DNA of 64,000 nt, taken from positions 1 through 64,000 of the forward strand of contig DATMAB010000020.1 in assembly GCA_035573675.1 (NCBI GenBank), in the 5' to 3' direction. Both the position numbers and the translations under genes were made by a program. A model generated the notes under the pieces. That model had not been told where the DNA came from. It did not search any database and saw only the letters and a list, made by a program, of their open reading frames with translations. The stretch is from Terriglobales bacterium. Its GTDB lineage: Bacteria; Acidobacteriota; Terriglobia; Terriglobales; Acidobacteriaceae. Below are positions 41,374 to 52,421 of this stretch, piece after piece. Within the stretch, counting starts at the first letter, position 1, and each line of letters opens with the position of its first letter.

Positions 41374-41646
41374 ATGCCGACCCTTACCATGCTGTTGATC
41401 GTCTGGGGTGCGATCACCGCAGTGCTCGTCGTCCTGCTGATCTATCGCAGCACGCTGACCATCCACGAGGACGACCAGCTGTTCATCGACGAGTCGGAAT
41501 CCCACATGGCGCAGGAGCAGCAGGAGCTGGTGCAGAAGATCGACAAGCTCACGCCGCTGGTGCGCATGTTCGGCGCCGCCTCGGGAGTGCTGGCGGTGGT
41601 GATTTTCGGCATGTGGCTCTACCAGGGCTTCATGCAGAACTACTGA
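41374..41646 (+). CDS. Small two-helix membrane protein
   Basis: 90 residues from ATG 41374 with helices at about 4-25 (MLLIVWGAITAVLVVLLIY) and 68-85 (AASGVLAVVIFGMWLYQGF). The loop between them is acidic and Gln-rich (HEDDQLFIDESE, AQEQQELVQKIDKL), with coiled-coil character. I do not recognise the family. The gene has a good upstream promoter and stands alone. Confidence 0.6.
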   Translation: MPTLTMLLIVWGAITAVLVVLLIYRSTLTIHEDDQLFIDESESHMAQEQQELVQKIDKLTPLVRMFGAASGVLAVVIFGMWLYQGFMQNY

Positions 41647-41828
41647 CCGCCCGCGCTCGAGCGCGCCGCGACGCTGGCGGGCGCGCACGGTTGGTTGTCG
41701 ACGGAAATCAGGACGCCTTCCGGCCCAGCCGGAAGGCGTCGGTGTCTTGGGCGGGCCGCGCCTGAAGAGGTTCCGCCCGCGGTTCCTCCCGCCTCGCTGC
41801 CGGGCGGCGAGGGCATACAATGAGAACA

Positions 41829-41913
41829 GCCAGGATGGCGGAACTGGCAGACGCGCACGCCTTAGGAGCGTGTGCCATACGGCGTGTGGGTTCGAATCCC
41901 ACTCCTGGCACCA
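41829..41913 (+). tRNA. tRNA-Leu (anticodon UAG)
   Basis: 85 nt including an encoded CCA. The acceptor stem GCCAGGA/TCCTGGC is perfect. The anticodon loop CTTAGGA gives anticodon TAG (41863-41865), and the long variable arm (TGCCATACGGCGT region) fits a class II tRNA. The T-loop is GGTTCGAATCC. A TACAAT box ends seven bases before the 5' end. It is not tightly linked to another gene. Confidence 0.95.
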
Positions 41914-41918
41914 GAAAA

Positions 41919-41970
41919 GCAGCCGTCAGCATTCAGCCGTCAGCCATCAGCAAAGGCTGATCGGCTAATC
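41919..41970. repeat. Heptamer array directly after tRNA-Leu
   Basis: GCAGCCG, TCAGCAT, TCAGCCG, TCAGCCA, TCAGCAA (41919-41953), then two units in inverse sense (GGCTGAT, CGGCTAA). The array begins 6 nt after the tRNA CCA, so it could act in 3'-end formation of the tRNA transcript. Confidence 0.7.
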
Positions 41971-41989
41971 GCTCCCCATCGAGGCCATC

Positions 41990-42286
41990 ATGTCGAATCC
42001 GGCGCAGCCCAACATCAAGCTTCTCCAGAGCGGCGACTACCGCGAGAACTACGCCAACAGCGTGCAGGTGCGGGTAAGCGTCTGGGACTTCTTCCTGGTT
42101 TTCGGCACCCTGCGGCAGCAGACGCCCACCGAGGTCGAGGTGCAGAACTTCCAGGGCATCTACCTCAGCCCGCAACAGGCCAAAGCGCTCATGGCCATCC
42201 TGGAGCAAAACGTTATGAACTACGAAAAGGCCTTCGGGGAGATCAAGCTGGACCCGCAGATGGCGCCGGTGGGACCGATCAACTAG
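41990..42286 (+). CDS. DUF3467 family protein
   Basis: 98 residues. The DUF3467 pattern is clear: YANSVQVRVSVWDFFLVFG near the start, VQNFQGIYLSPQQAKALMAI in the middle, and LEQNVMNYEKAFGEI at the end. Members are short, widespread proteins of unknown function, predicted to be cytoplasmic. Its stop codon is the first part of a heptamer array. Confidence 0.8.
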   Translation: MSNPAQPNIKLLQSGDYRENYANSVQVRVSVWDFFLVFGTLRQQTPTEVEVQNFQGIYLSPQQAKALMAILEQNVMNYEKAFGEIKLDPQMAPVGPIN

Positions 42287-42332
42287 TGGCCAGTGGCCGG
42301 TGGCGAGTGGTCAGTTCCCGGTTCTCAGTTCT
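42284..42332. repeat. Heptamer array, 7 units, including a stop codon
   Basis: TAGTGGC, CAGTGGC, CGGTGGC, GAGTGGT, CAGTTCC, CGGTTCT, CAGTTCT. The first three bases are the stop of the DUF3467 gene. Confidence 0.75.
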
Positions 42333-42352
42333 CATCTCGGTGGAAGCGTGAA

Positions 42353-43939
42353 GTGAGCCAGACCGCTGAGACAGCCAGAGCGTGGCGTCTCCACCACAAG
42401 GCACGCGCATTCGCGCTCATCTTTACCACGCTCTTCCTGCTGCACGCGCCGCTGCTGCGCCTGCCCTACTTCTGGGATGAAGCGGGATACTTCATCCCTG
42501 CGGCGCGCGATCTGCTGCTAAGCGGCGATCCGATTCCCCAGGCCACGCTTTCCAACGCCCACCCGCCGCTGGTGATGGCGTACCTGGCGCTGTGGTGGAA
42601 GCTTTCCGGGTTCATGCCGGCGGTGACCCGGACGGCGATGCTGCTGGTGGCGGCGCTGGCGCTGGCGGGAGTCCACCGGCTGGCGCGGCAGGTGGCCAAC
42701 GCCGAGGTGGCGGTGGGGGCTACCGCGTTGACCGCACTGTATCCCGTTTTCTTCATGCAGAGCGTGATGGCGCACCTGGACCTGGCCGCTGCGGCGTGCA
42801 CGCTCTGGGCGCTGGCATACTACCTGGAACGAAGGATGGCCGTGGCCACGCTGCTGTTCGCGGTGGCCGCGCTGGCCAAGGAAACAGCCATCGTCGCACC
42901 AATGGCGCTGGTGATATGGCGGTTCCTGCGCCGAGCGAAAGCGCCACACGACCCGGAAGAGTCCCGGCACGGCCCGCAGTATTTGCTGCTGCTCTCGGCC
43001 GCGCTTCCGCTGGCCCTGTGGTTTGAATACCACCGCGAACGCACGGGTTACATCTTCGGAAATCCGGAGTACGTCGAGTACAACCTGTTGGCGACGCTTG
43101 ATCCGCTGCGCATCGGGCTGGCGGCGCTGCGGCGGCTGTGGCAGGCGTTCGGCCACCAGGGCCTGTGGGCTTTGACGCTGGCGGCACTGGTCGCTCTGCT
43201 GCGACGCCCTCTGCGCGACGCCGACCAGGAGCGTCCGCGGATCGCTGTGGCCACACAGATGACGTTCGCGGTTGTGATTGCGGCGTACGTGGCGGCATTC
43301 TCGGTCACGGGTGGGGCCATGCTGGCGCGCTACCTGCTCCCGGTGGTCCCGCTGGTGGTGATCGTGTGGGTCTCGACGTTGTGGCGGCGCCTGCGGTTGT
43401 GGAAGCTCGTGGGGGGAGCGGTCGCAGCCATCTTCGTGGCGGCTATGTTTCTTCAGCCGCCGGTGCCGCTCTCGCCCGAGGACAGCCTGGCGTGGCGCGA
43501 CTTCGTGCTCATGCACAAGCGTGCGACGGATTTCCTGAGCGCGCGCTACTCCCGGGCACGCGTGCTCACGGCCTGGCCGGCCACGGACGAGCTGACGCGC
43601 CCCTACCTGGGTTACGCACAGACGCCGTTGCGGGTGATCGCGCTGCGCGATTTTTCACCGCCGCAAATGGCGGTGGCGGCGCGCAACAACGCGCTGTACG
43701 ACGTGGCGCTGGTGTTCTCTACCAAGCCCGATCCGCCGCAAAACCTGCTGCGCCGTTTTCCCCGATGGGAACGATGGGAGACGCGCTTTTTCGACTATCA
43801 CCGCGACCTGGAGCCGGAGTCGGCTGCCGCGCTGCTGGGCGGACGAATCGTCTTCCTGGAGCGGCAGGGAGGACTGTGGGTGGCGGTGATAGCGATCGGA
43901 AGAGTGGAGAATGCCGGACTGAGGAAATTGATTCATTGA
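42353..43939 (+). CDS. GT39-like/ArnT-like polytopic glycosyltransferase
   Basis: About 528 residues. An N-terminal helix is followed by the first loop with YFWDEAGYF (about 37-45), the Asp-Glu pair that marks PMT/ArnT-type GT-C enzymes, and AHPPLVMAYLALWW. Some nine more helices follow to about 400, then a soluble C-terminal domain. Such enzymes move a sugar from a polyprenyl phosphate carrier to lipid or protein on the outer face of the inner membrane. I start at GTG 42353, after the array; the ORF is open to 42293. The last codons (LIH) and stop lie inside an octamer array. Confidence 0.75.
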   Translation: MSQTAETARAWRLHHKARAFALIFTTLFLLHAPLLRLPYFWDEAGYFIPAARDLLLSGDPIPQATLSNAHPPLVMAYLALWWKLSGFMPAVTRTAMLLVAALALAGVHRLARQVANAEVAVGATALTALYPVFFMQSVMAHLDLAAAACTLWALAYYLERRMAVATLLFAVAALAKETAIVAPMALVIWRFLRRAKAPHDPEESRHGPQYLLLLSAALPLALWFEYHRERTGYIFGNPEYVEYNLLATLDPLRIGLAALRRLWQAFGHQGLWALTLAALVALLRRPLRDADQERPRIAVATQMTFAVVIAAYVAAFSVTGGAMLARYLLPVVPLVVIVWVSTLWRRLRLWKLVGGAVAAIFVAAMFLQPPVPLSPEDSLAWRDFVLMHKRATDFLSARYSRARVLTAWPATDELTRPYLGYAQTPLRVIALRDFSPPQMAVAARNNALYDVALVFSTKPDPPQNLLRRFPRWERWETRFFDYHRDLEPESAAALLGGRIVFLERQGGLWVAVIAIGRVENAGLRKLIH

Positions 43940-43966
43940 ATCATTGAGTCAGTGAATCATTGGAAA
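43927..43966. repeat. Octamer array overlapping a stop codon
   Basis: ATTGATTC, ATTGAATC, ATTGAGTC, AGTGAATC, ATTGGAAA. The stop of the GT39-like gene (43937-43939) lies within it. Confidence 0.7.
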
Positions 43967-44002
43967 AGCAAGTCACTCTTCAATTCGAGAATCCAACCCT
44001 CG

Positions 44003-44701
44003 TCAATTCTTCCTCTCGGCCAGTCGCCTGGCGATTTGGAAGATCCTCAGGAACATTGCACGCGTCAGCTTGCCTGTCTGCGTGTTCTGCATGGAGGGAT
44101 GGTAGGAGGCAAGAAGGGCCTTGCCATCCGGCAGCGCGTAACGCGCCCCGTGGCGGAAGGCAAAACCGCGCGCGGTGTCGATGAGGCCGGTGCGCTTCAG
44201 GTAGCGCAAATAGGCCTCGAAGGCGACGCGGCCCAGGGCCACCACCACGCGCACGTTGCTCAGACCGGCGAGCTCGCGGTCGAGGAAGGCCGAGCAGTTA
44301 GCCAGCTCAGCCGGAGTAGGCTTGTTGTCCGGAGGTGCACAGCGCACCGCGGCGGTAATGTAGAGATCGCGCAGGCGCAAGCCGTCGCGGCGGTCGGTAG
44401 CCGTGGGCTGGGAAGCGAAGCCTGCCCGATGGAGCACCGGGTACAAGAAATCGCCGGAGCCATCGCCGGTGAACATGCGCCCGGTGCGATTGGAACCGTG
44501 GGCGCCCGGCGCTAAGCCCAGCACCAGGACACGCGCCCGCGGGTCGCCGAAGCCGGGTACAGGCCTGCCCCAGTACTCCCAGTCCCGATAGGCGCGGCGC
44601 TTTTCTCGCGCGACTTTCTCCCGGTGGGCCACCAGGCGTGGACACAGGCGGCAGGAAACGATATCAGCGTTCAGCGTGTTCAGCCAGCGGGGAGGAGACA
44701 T
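44003..44701 (-). CDS. Family 5 uracil-DNA glycosylase (iron-sulfur)
   Basis: 232 residues. Motif A is GLAPGAHGSNRTGRMFTGD (62-80), motif B is SYHPSMQNT near 199, and four cysteines (17, 20, 121, 136) hold a [4Fe-4S] cluster. Family 5 (UdgB) enzymes remove uracil and related lesions and lack the Asn/Asp activating residue of family 1. The stop lies in AT-rich repeat-like DNA (AAGAATTGACG); the gene start abuts an octamer array. It follows the monooxygenase-like gene on the same strand with an 18-bp gap. Confidence 0.9.
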   Translation of the reverse strand: MSPPRWLNTLNADIVSCRLCPRLVAHREKVAREKRRAYRDWEYWGRPVPGFGDPRARVLVLGLAPGAHGSNRTGRMFTGDGSGDFLYPVLHRAGFASQPTATDRRDGLRLRDLYITAAVRCAPPDNKPTPAELANCSAFLDRELAGLSNVRVVVALGRVAFEAYLRYLKRTGLIDTARGFAFRHGARYALPDGKALLASYHPSMQNTQTGKLTRAMFLRIFQIARRLAERKN

Positions 44702-44732
44702 TTGGCGATTTGGTGATTGTCAGGTCGATTCG
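44701..44732. repeat. Octamer array between two minus-strand genes
   Basis: TTTGGCGA, TTTGGTGA, TTGTCAGG, TCGATTCG: four 8-nt steps covering the start of the glycosylase gene and the stop of the gene upstream of it. Confidence 0.5.
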
Positions 44733-45037
44733 AAGATCCCCACGCTTCGCTCCTCGGTAGTGAGTTTCTCGAACGACCGGTCGAGCCGCGCGTACTCGTC
44801 GTGATGCTTCTGCTTGAAGGCGTCGTGGGCGGCGAGTGAGTCCCAGTCATCTATCGTCAGGTACCGGCCGGCATCCTTACTGTCGCGCAGGAGCGTGGTG
44901 CCGCGGTAGGACGGGTCGCGCCGGAAGAACTCTGCCCAGGTTCCGTCGCGGTTGTAATGACGCTCGAACTCGGCACGCTGCTCCGGCGGCACTCGGAACT
45001 CCCAGACGATGTGAACCACGATCCGCCCTCGATTCAT
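44720..45037 (-). CDS. Antibiotic biosynthesis monooxygenase-like (dimeric alpha-beta barrel) protein
   Basis: About 105 residues from ATG 45037; GTG 45019, with GAGGG upstream, is an equally good start. The sequence HIVWEFRVPPEQRAEFERHY, then TTLLRDSKDAGRYLTIDDWD and SLAAHDAFKQKHHDEYARLD, fits the ABM/dimeric alpha-beta barrel fold. Such proteins include small monooxygenases and heme-degrading enzymes; no cofactor residue decides the substrate. It is upstream of the glycosylase on the same strand. Confidence 0.7.
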   Translation of the reverse strand: MNRGRIVVHIVWEFRVPPEQRAEFERHYNRDGTWAEFFRRDPSYRGTTLLRDSKDAGRYLTIDDWDSLAAHDAFKQKHHDEYARLDRSFEKLTTEERSVGIFEST

Positions 45038-45052
45038 TCTACGAGAGCCCAT

Positions 45053-45092
45053 GCGATTGCCGCATTGCCGAATCTCAGGATTGACGAATCGA
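45053..45092. repeat. Octamer stutter upstream of the tig promoter
   Basis: GCGATTGC, CGCATTGC, CGAATCTC, AGGATTGA, CGAATCGA. It ends about 15 bp before the -35 of tig. Confidence 0.5.
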
Positions 45093-45106
45093 AGGCCGGC
45101 CAGCGT

Positions 45107-45135
45107 TTGACCGCGCTTTCGTTCCTCCCTATAGT
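45107..45135 (+). promoter_or_regulatory. Sigma-70 promoter of tig
   Basis: TTGACC (45107-45112), 17-bp spacer, TATAGT (45130-45135). The start codon is about 41 bp downstream. The flank GCGTTTGACCGCG recurs at the promoter of the kinase gene at 60529. Confidence 0.85.
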
Positions 45136-45176
45136 GGAAACAGGTCCGCATCCGCGGGTCGAAATCCGATTCAGGG

Positions 45177-46457
45177 ATGCCGTTGAGCCCAGACACCAAA
45201 GAGAGCTGTGTGCGTGAGGTCGAGGTCGAAATCCCGGCCGACGTGGTGGTGCGGGAGACCGAGGCAATCGTGGAGAAGTTCCGCGCGGCGGCGCGCCTGC
45301 CGGGCTTCCGCAAGGGCAAGGTGCCGGGCAGCATCATCCGCAACCGCTTCGCCGACGAAGTAAGAAACGAAGTGGTGGACGCGCTGGTGCCGCGGTATTT
45401 CCGCGAAGAAGTGAAGAAGCGGGGGTTGGAGCCGGTGTCATCGCCGCGGGTGACAGACCTCAGCGTGAACGACGGCGAGCCGTTGCGCTTCAAGGCCAGT
45501 TTCGAGGTACTGCCGGAGATCGAGCTGGGGGCTTACCAGGAACTGCGCGCCGACAACCCGGATGTTGCAGTTTCCGACCAGGACGTGGAGCAGGCGCTTG
45601 AGCACTTGCGCGAGCAGCACGCTACCTATTCACCAATCGAGGGCCGCGGGCTCGCGGATGGCGATTGGGCACAGGTGAGCTTCCGCGGCGCTCCCAAGGA
45701 CGGGTCCTCGCCGGAGGCGAAACCCGTCTCGGTGGATGAAGTGATGGTCGAGATCGGCGGCGCGAACTCCGTGCCCGAATTCAATGAGAATCTGCGCGGC
45801 GCCCAAGAAGGCGAAGAACGCAGCTTCGACGTGGCCTATCCGGCGGAGTTCTCCGACCCGCGGCTGGCCGGCCAGACCTTCCACTACACGGTGCAGGTAC
45901 GCGGCATCAAGAAGAAGGAGTTGCCGGAGCTCGACGACGCCTTCGCGCGGACGTTGGGCGAATTTCCCACGCTCGACGACCTGCGCAAGAAGATCCGCGA
46001 GCAACTGGAAGCCGAGCGGCGCCACGAAGCCGAGCACGAAGCCAAAGAGAAGCTCATCGACGAACTGATCCGCCGGCACCACTTCCCGGTGCCCGAAGCG
46101 CTGGTGGAACGTCAGGTGGAGCTGCGGCTGGAGCGAGGGCTGCGGGCGCTGGCGGCGCAGGGCATGCGCACCGAGGACATGCGCCGCATGGACTTTGATC
46201 GTCTGCGCGCCGGCCAGCGGGAAAGCGCCGTACGCGAAGTGAAGGCTTCGTTGCTGCTGGACCGGATCGCGGAGCGCGAGAACGTGGAGGTGACGGAGCA
46301 AGAGGTGGATGCGGAGGTGGAAGCGCTGGCGCGGCAGATGCGCCAGACGCCGGAGGCCATTCGCGCCCGTTTGACACGCGAAGGGGCGCTGGATAGAATC
46401 CGAAACAGAATCCGGCACGAGAAGACACTCGATCTTCTGTACCGCCGATCCGCTTAA
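45177..46457 (+). CDS. tig: Trigger factor
   Basis: 426 residues, ATG 45177. The ribosome-binding N-terminal domain has LPGFRKGKVP at 41-50. A PPIase-like middle domain follows (about 155-240, DGDWAQVSFRG; FPTLDDLRKKIREQLEAER marks the next part), then the helical C-terminal arms. Trigger factor waits at the ribosome exit and holds nascent chains. It has its own promoter and heads the run clpP, clpX, lon, a conserved order that links folding with degradation. Length is normal. Confidence 0.95.
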   Translation: MPLSPDTKESCVREVEVEIPADVVVRETEAIVEKFRAAARLPGFRKGKVPGSIIRNRFADEVRNEVVDALVPRYFREEVKKRGLEPVSSPRVTDLSVNDGEPLRFKASFEVLPEIELGAYQELRADNPDVAVSDQDVEQALEHLREQHATYSPIEGRGLADGDWAQVSFRGAPKDGSSPEAKPVSVDEVMVEIGGANSVPEFNENLRGAQEGEERSFDVAYPAEFSDPRLAGQTFHYTVQVRGIKKKELPELDDAFARTLGEFPTLDDLRKKIREQLEAERRHEAEHEAKEKLIDELIRRHHFPVPEALVERQVELRLERGLRALAAQGMRTEDMRRMDFDRLRAGQRESAVREVKASLLLDRIAERENVEVTEQEVDAEVEALARQMRQTPEAIRARLTREGALDRIRNRIRHEKTLDLLYRRSA

Positions 46458-46541
46458 TCGGTATTTATCTGGGATACTCCGCTCCCCTCCCCGGCCCGCC
46501 AGTCGAGGCCGGAGTGTAGGCGCAGGAAAGGAACGCAGGAC

Positions 46542-47129
46542 ATGCTGGTGCCCATGGTAGTGGAGCAGACCGGCCGCGGCGAGCGCGCCTATGACATCTA
46601 TTCGCGCCTCCTGCGTGACAACATCATCTTCATCGGCAGCTCGATCGACGACAATGTCGCCAACCTGGTGACCGCGCAACTCCTGTTCCTGGCGGCCGAG
46701 GACCCGGAGAAAGACATCCAGCTCTACATCAACTCGCCGGGCGGCGTGATCACCGCGGGCATGGCCATTTACGACACCATGCAGTTCGTGCGCCCCAACG
46801 TGACCACCATCTGCATCGGGCAGGCGGCCTCGATGGCGGCAGTGTTGCTGGCGGCAGGCACGCCGGGCAAGCGCTTTGCCCTGCCCAACGCCCGCATTCT
46901 CATCCACCAGCCCTCGATGGGCGGCCTTTCCGGCCAGGCTTCGGACATCGACATTCACGCCCGGGAAATTCTGCGCATGCGGGAGGTGCTTAACCAAGTA
47001 CTCTCCAAGCACACCGGACAAAAGCTTGATAAAGTAGAACGGGACGTGGAGCGCGACTTCATCATGAGCGCGACCCAGGCCAAGGAGTACGGGATCGTAG
47101 ATGACATCATCTACAAACACCCCAAGTGA
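46542..47129 (+). CDS. clpP: ATP-dependent Clp protease proteolytic subunit
   Basis: 195 residues. The catalytic Ser97 (GQAASMAA) and His122 (IHQPSMGG) are present, and the Asp follows in the helix near 171. ClpP forms a tetradecamer that degrades proteins fed by ClpX or ClpA. The start is ATG 46542 after AGGAAAGGAACGCAGG. The 84-bp gap from tig has no terminator with a T-run, so read-through is likely. It is followed 48 bp later by clpX. Confidence 0.95.
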   Translation: MLVPMVVEQTGRGERAYDIYSRLLRDNIIFIGSSIDDNVANLVTAQLLFLAAEDPEKDIQLYINSPGGVITAGMAIYDTMQFVRPNVTTICIGQAASMAAVLLAAGTPGKRFALPNARILIHQPSMGGLSGQASDIDIHAREILRMREVLNQVLSKHTGQKLDKVERDVERDFIMSATQAKEYGIVDDIIYKHPK

Positions 47130-47177
47130 AACCGGTTCTTCCGGCCCCAGCCACCGGCAGACGGAAGGAGCGGCAGC

Positions 47178-48457
47178 ATGAAGTCGCGATCGGGTACGGA
47201 CGACATCCTGCGCTGTTCGTTCTGCCACAAGTCGCAGGATGCGGTAGCCAAGCTGATCTCTTCTCCCAGCGACTACCCGCGGGCGTACATCTGCGACGAG
47301 TGCGTCGCGGTGTGCAACTCCATTTTGGAGGACGACCGCACGGAATCGCCCGCAGCCACGGTCCCCACCGACTTGCCCAAGCCGCACGAGGTGAAGACCT
47401 TCCTGGACGAATACGTGATCGGGCAGGAGCAGACCAAGAAGAAGCTGGCGGTGGCGGTCTACAACCATTACAAGCGCATCCACATGAACCGGCAGCGCAG
47501 CGATGTGGAGCTGACGAAGTCCAACATCCTGCTGATCGGACCCACGGGGACCGGCAAGACGCTGCTGGCGCAGACCCTGGCCAAGATGCTGGATGTGCCG
47601 TTCGCCATCGTGGACGCCACCACACTGACCGAAGCCGGGTACGTGGGCGAGGACGTGGAGAACATCATTCTGAAGCTGCTGCAGTCGGCCGACGGCGACG
47701 TGGGCCGGGCGCAGACCGGCATCATCTATATCGACGAAGTGGACAAGATCGGGCGCAAGGACGAGAACCCCTCCATCACCCGCGATGTCTCCGGCGAAGG
47801 AGTGCAGCAGGCGCTGCTCAAGATCCTGGAGGGCACCATCGCCAACGTGCCTCCGCAGGGCGGGCGCAAGCATCCTCACCAGGAGTTCACGCCCGTCGAT
47901 ACCACGAACATTCTGTTCATTTGCGGGGGAGCGTTCGTGGGGCTGGAGAAGATCGTGGGACGGCGGATGGGCAAGAAGGCCATGGGCTTCCGCGCCGAGT
48001 CCGAGGCGCAAAACCAGCCGGAGGCCGAGATCCCCGTCGCCGGGAAGCGCGACATCGAGCTGCTGCGCCAGACGCAGCCCTCCGACCTGATCCGCTTCGG
48101 GCTGATTCCGGAATTCGTCGGGCGGCTGCCGGTGATCGGCGTGCTCGAGGACCTGGACGAGGATGCGCTGATCGAGATCCTGCAGCGGCCCAAGAACGCC
48201 ATCATCAAGCAGTACCAGCGGCTGTTCGAGTTCGAAAACGTGAAGATGAAGTTCAGCGAGGACGCGCTGCGGGCCATCGCCCGCGAGGCCATGGTGCGCA
48301 AAGTGGGCGCGCGCGGCCTGCGCATGATCCTGGAAGAGCTGATGCTCGACGTGATGTACCATCTGCCCAGCCAGAAGAAGGTCAAGGAATTCGAAGTGAC
48401 GCGCGAAATGGTGGAAAAACGCGACGTGTCCATCTCGCTGATGGAGAAAGCAGGCTA

Positions 48458-48458
<1 letters not shown>
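47178..48458 (+). CDS. clpX: ATP-dependent Clp protease ATP-binding subunit
   Basis: 426 residues. The N-terminal zinc domain has CSFC (13-16) and CDEC (39-42). Walker A is GPTGTGKT (about 121-128), Walker B is [11 protein letters not shown], and the pore and sensor regions ([17 protein letters not shown]) are typical. ClpX unfolds substrates and feeds them to ClpP. The stop overlaps the lon start (TAGTG). A large minus-strand open frame over tig, clpP and clpX is a shadow. Confidence 0.95.
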
Positions 48459-50860
<2,402 letters not shown>

Positions 50861-51053
50861 GTGTAGACTAGGTTTACCGGCCGAGCGCGTGGGTGTAGCC
50901 GCCCGGCGCCACGAGGGTCGCATCCCGGGGCACGAACAACGTCAGTCAGCAACGTACGCCTGAACAAGTTTCCCGGCAGACGCACGCGCGGCCAACCGCC
51001 GCATCGGAGCCAGATTTCCCCGACCATCCTGGTCATTCCACCCGAGGTGCATC
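50861..51053. other. Spacer between lon and rho
   Basis: About 190 bp with no gene and no clear promoter or terminator. Confidence 0.4.
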
Positions 51054-52361
51054 ATGGACGCAACCGAAGAACGCAAAGGCGCAAGGACCAAGACCGCGGA
51101 AGGTCCCACGCTGAACATTGCCGACCTGAAGGAGAAGAGCGCCGCCGAACTCATGCGCCTGGCCAAGGAGCTGGGCGTACAGGGCGCGGGCGGACTGCGC
51201 AAGCAGGAACTTATCTTCAAGATCCTGCAGGCGCAGACCGAGGCCAGCGGGCTCATCTTCTCCGAGGGTGTGCTGGAGTGCCTGCCCGATGGCTACGGCT
51301 TTCTGCGCTCGCCCGATTACAACTACCTGCCGGGCCCGGACGACATCTACGTCTCGCCCTCGCAGATCCGGCGCTTCGACCTGCGCACCGGCGACACCAT
51401 CAGCGGGCAGGTGCGCCCGCCCAAGGAGGGCGAGCGCTACTTCGCGCTGGTCAAGGTGGAGGCGGTCAACTCCGACTCGCCCGAGGAAGCCCGCAACAAG
51501 ATCCTGTTCGACAACCTGACGCCGCTCTATCCCAACGAGCGCATCAAGCTGGAAACGACGCGTGAGAACATTTCGGCGCGCGTCATGGATCTGTTCACGC
51601 CTATCGGCAAAGGGCAGCGCGGGCTTATCGTCTCCCCGCCGCGCGCCGGAAAGACCATGCTGCTGCAGAACGTCGCCAACTCCATCACGACGAATCATGA
51701 GGAAGTAAAACTCATCGTGCTGCTCATCGACGAGCGGCCTGAGGAAGTCACCGACATGCAGCGCTCGGTCAAGGGCGAAGTCATCTCGTCCACGTTCGAC
51801 GAACCGGCGGCCCGCCACGTGCAGGTGGCTGAGATGGTCATCGAAAAAGCTAAGCGGCTGGTCGAGCACAAGAAAGACGTGGTGATCCTGCTCGATTCCA
51901 TCACCCGTCTGGCGCGGGCCTACAACACGGTGGTGCCGCCATCGGGGAAGATCCTGTCTGGCGGCGTGGACTCGAATGCTCTGCAGCGCCCCAAGCGCTT
52001 CTTCGGCTCCGCCCGCAACATCGAAGAGGGCGGATCACTGACCATCATCGCCACCGCGCTCATCGACACGGGCTCGCGCATGGACGACGTGATCTTCGAG
52101 GAGTTCAAGGGCACGGGCAACATGGAGATCATCCTGGAGCGCAAGCTGGTGGACAAGCGCGTCTTCCCGGCCATCGACATCAACCGCTCCGGCACCCGCA
52201 AGGAAGAGCTCCTTCTGCCGCGCGACGAGCTGAATCGCATCTGGGTGCTGCGCAAGGTGCTGAACCCGCTCTCACCGGTGGAGGCCATGGAACTGCTCAT
52301 CGACAAGCTGAGCAAAACGAAAAGCAACTCGGAGTTTCTGGCTTCGATGTCGGGCGGATAG
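51054..52361 (+). CDS. rho: Transcription termination factor Rho
   Basis: 435 residues from ATG 51054. An N-terminal extension of ~25 polar residues precedes the Rho-N helices ([18 protein letters not shown]), then the cold-shock-like RNA-binding domain ([20 protein letters not shown]). The ATPase core has Walker [10 protein letters not shown] (about 196-204), Walker [12 protein letters not shown] and the R/Q loops ([16 protein letters not shown]). Rho ends transcription at unstructured C-rich sites. It stands apart from lon by ~190 bp. Confidence 0.95.
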   Translation: MDATEERKGARTKTAEGPTLNIADLKEKSAAELMRLAKELGVQGAGGLRKQELIFKILQAQTEASGLIFSEGVLECLPDGYGFLRSPDYNYLPGPDDIYVSPSQIRRFDLRTGDTISGQVRPPKEGERYFALVKVEAVNSDSPEEARNKILFDNLTPLYPNERIKLETTRENISARVMDLFTPIGKGQRGLIVSPPRAGKTMLLQNVANSITTNHEEVKLIVLLIDERPEEVTDMQRSVKGEVISSTFDEPAARHVQVAEMVIEKAKRLVEHKKDVVILLDSITRLARAYNTVVPPSGKILSGGVDSNALQRPKRFFGSARNIEEGGSLTIIATALIDTGSRMDDVIFEEFKGTGNMEIILERKLVDKRVFPAIDINRSGTRKEELLLPRDELNRIWVLRKVLNPLSPVEAMELLIDKLSKTKSNSEFLASMSGG

Positions 52362-52375
52362 AATCGTCCGTCGCG

Positions 52376-52404
52376 TTGACTCCCCTCCCCGCGCGACCTA
52401 ACAT
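52376..52404 (+). promoter_or_regulatory. Sigma-70 promoter of the kinase gene at 52422
   Basis: TTGACT (52376-52381), 17-bp spacer, TAACAT (52399-52404). The start codon is 17 bp downstream, so the leader is about 10 nt, just after the rho stop. Confidence 0.8.
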
Positions 52405-52421
52405 CCCGCTGGGGGCGTGGC

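Noticed and set aside
41274-41765. 163-codon plus-strand frame over the small membrane gene
   Set aside because: It is out of phase with the two-helix protein at 41374, which has a strong hydrophobic pattern and a promoter.
45630-48362. 910-codon minus-strand open frame
   Set aside because: It is antisense of tig, clpP and clpX, which all have conserved motifs and good starts. The translation is His/Leu/Arg-rich shadow without a recognisable domain.
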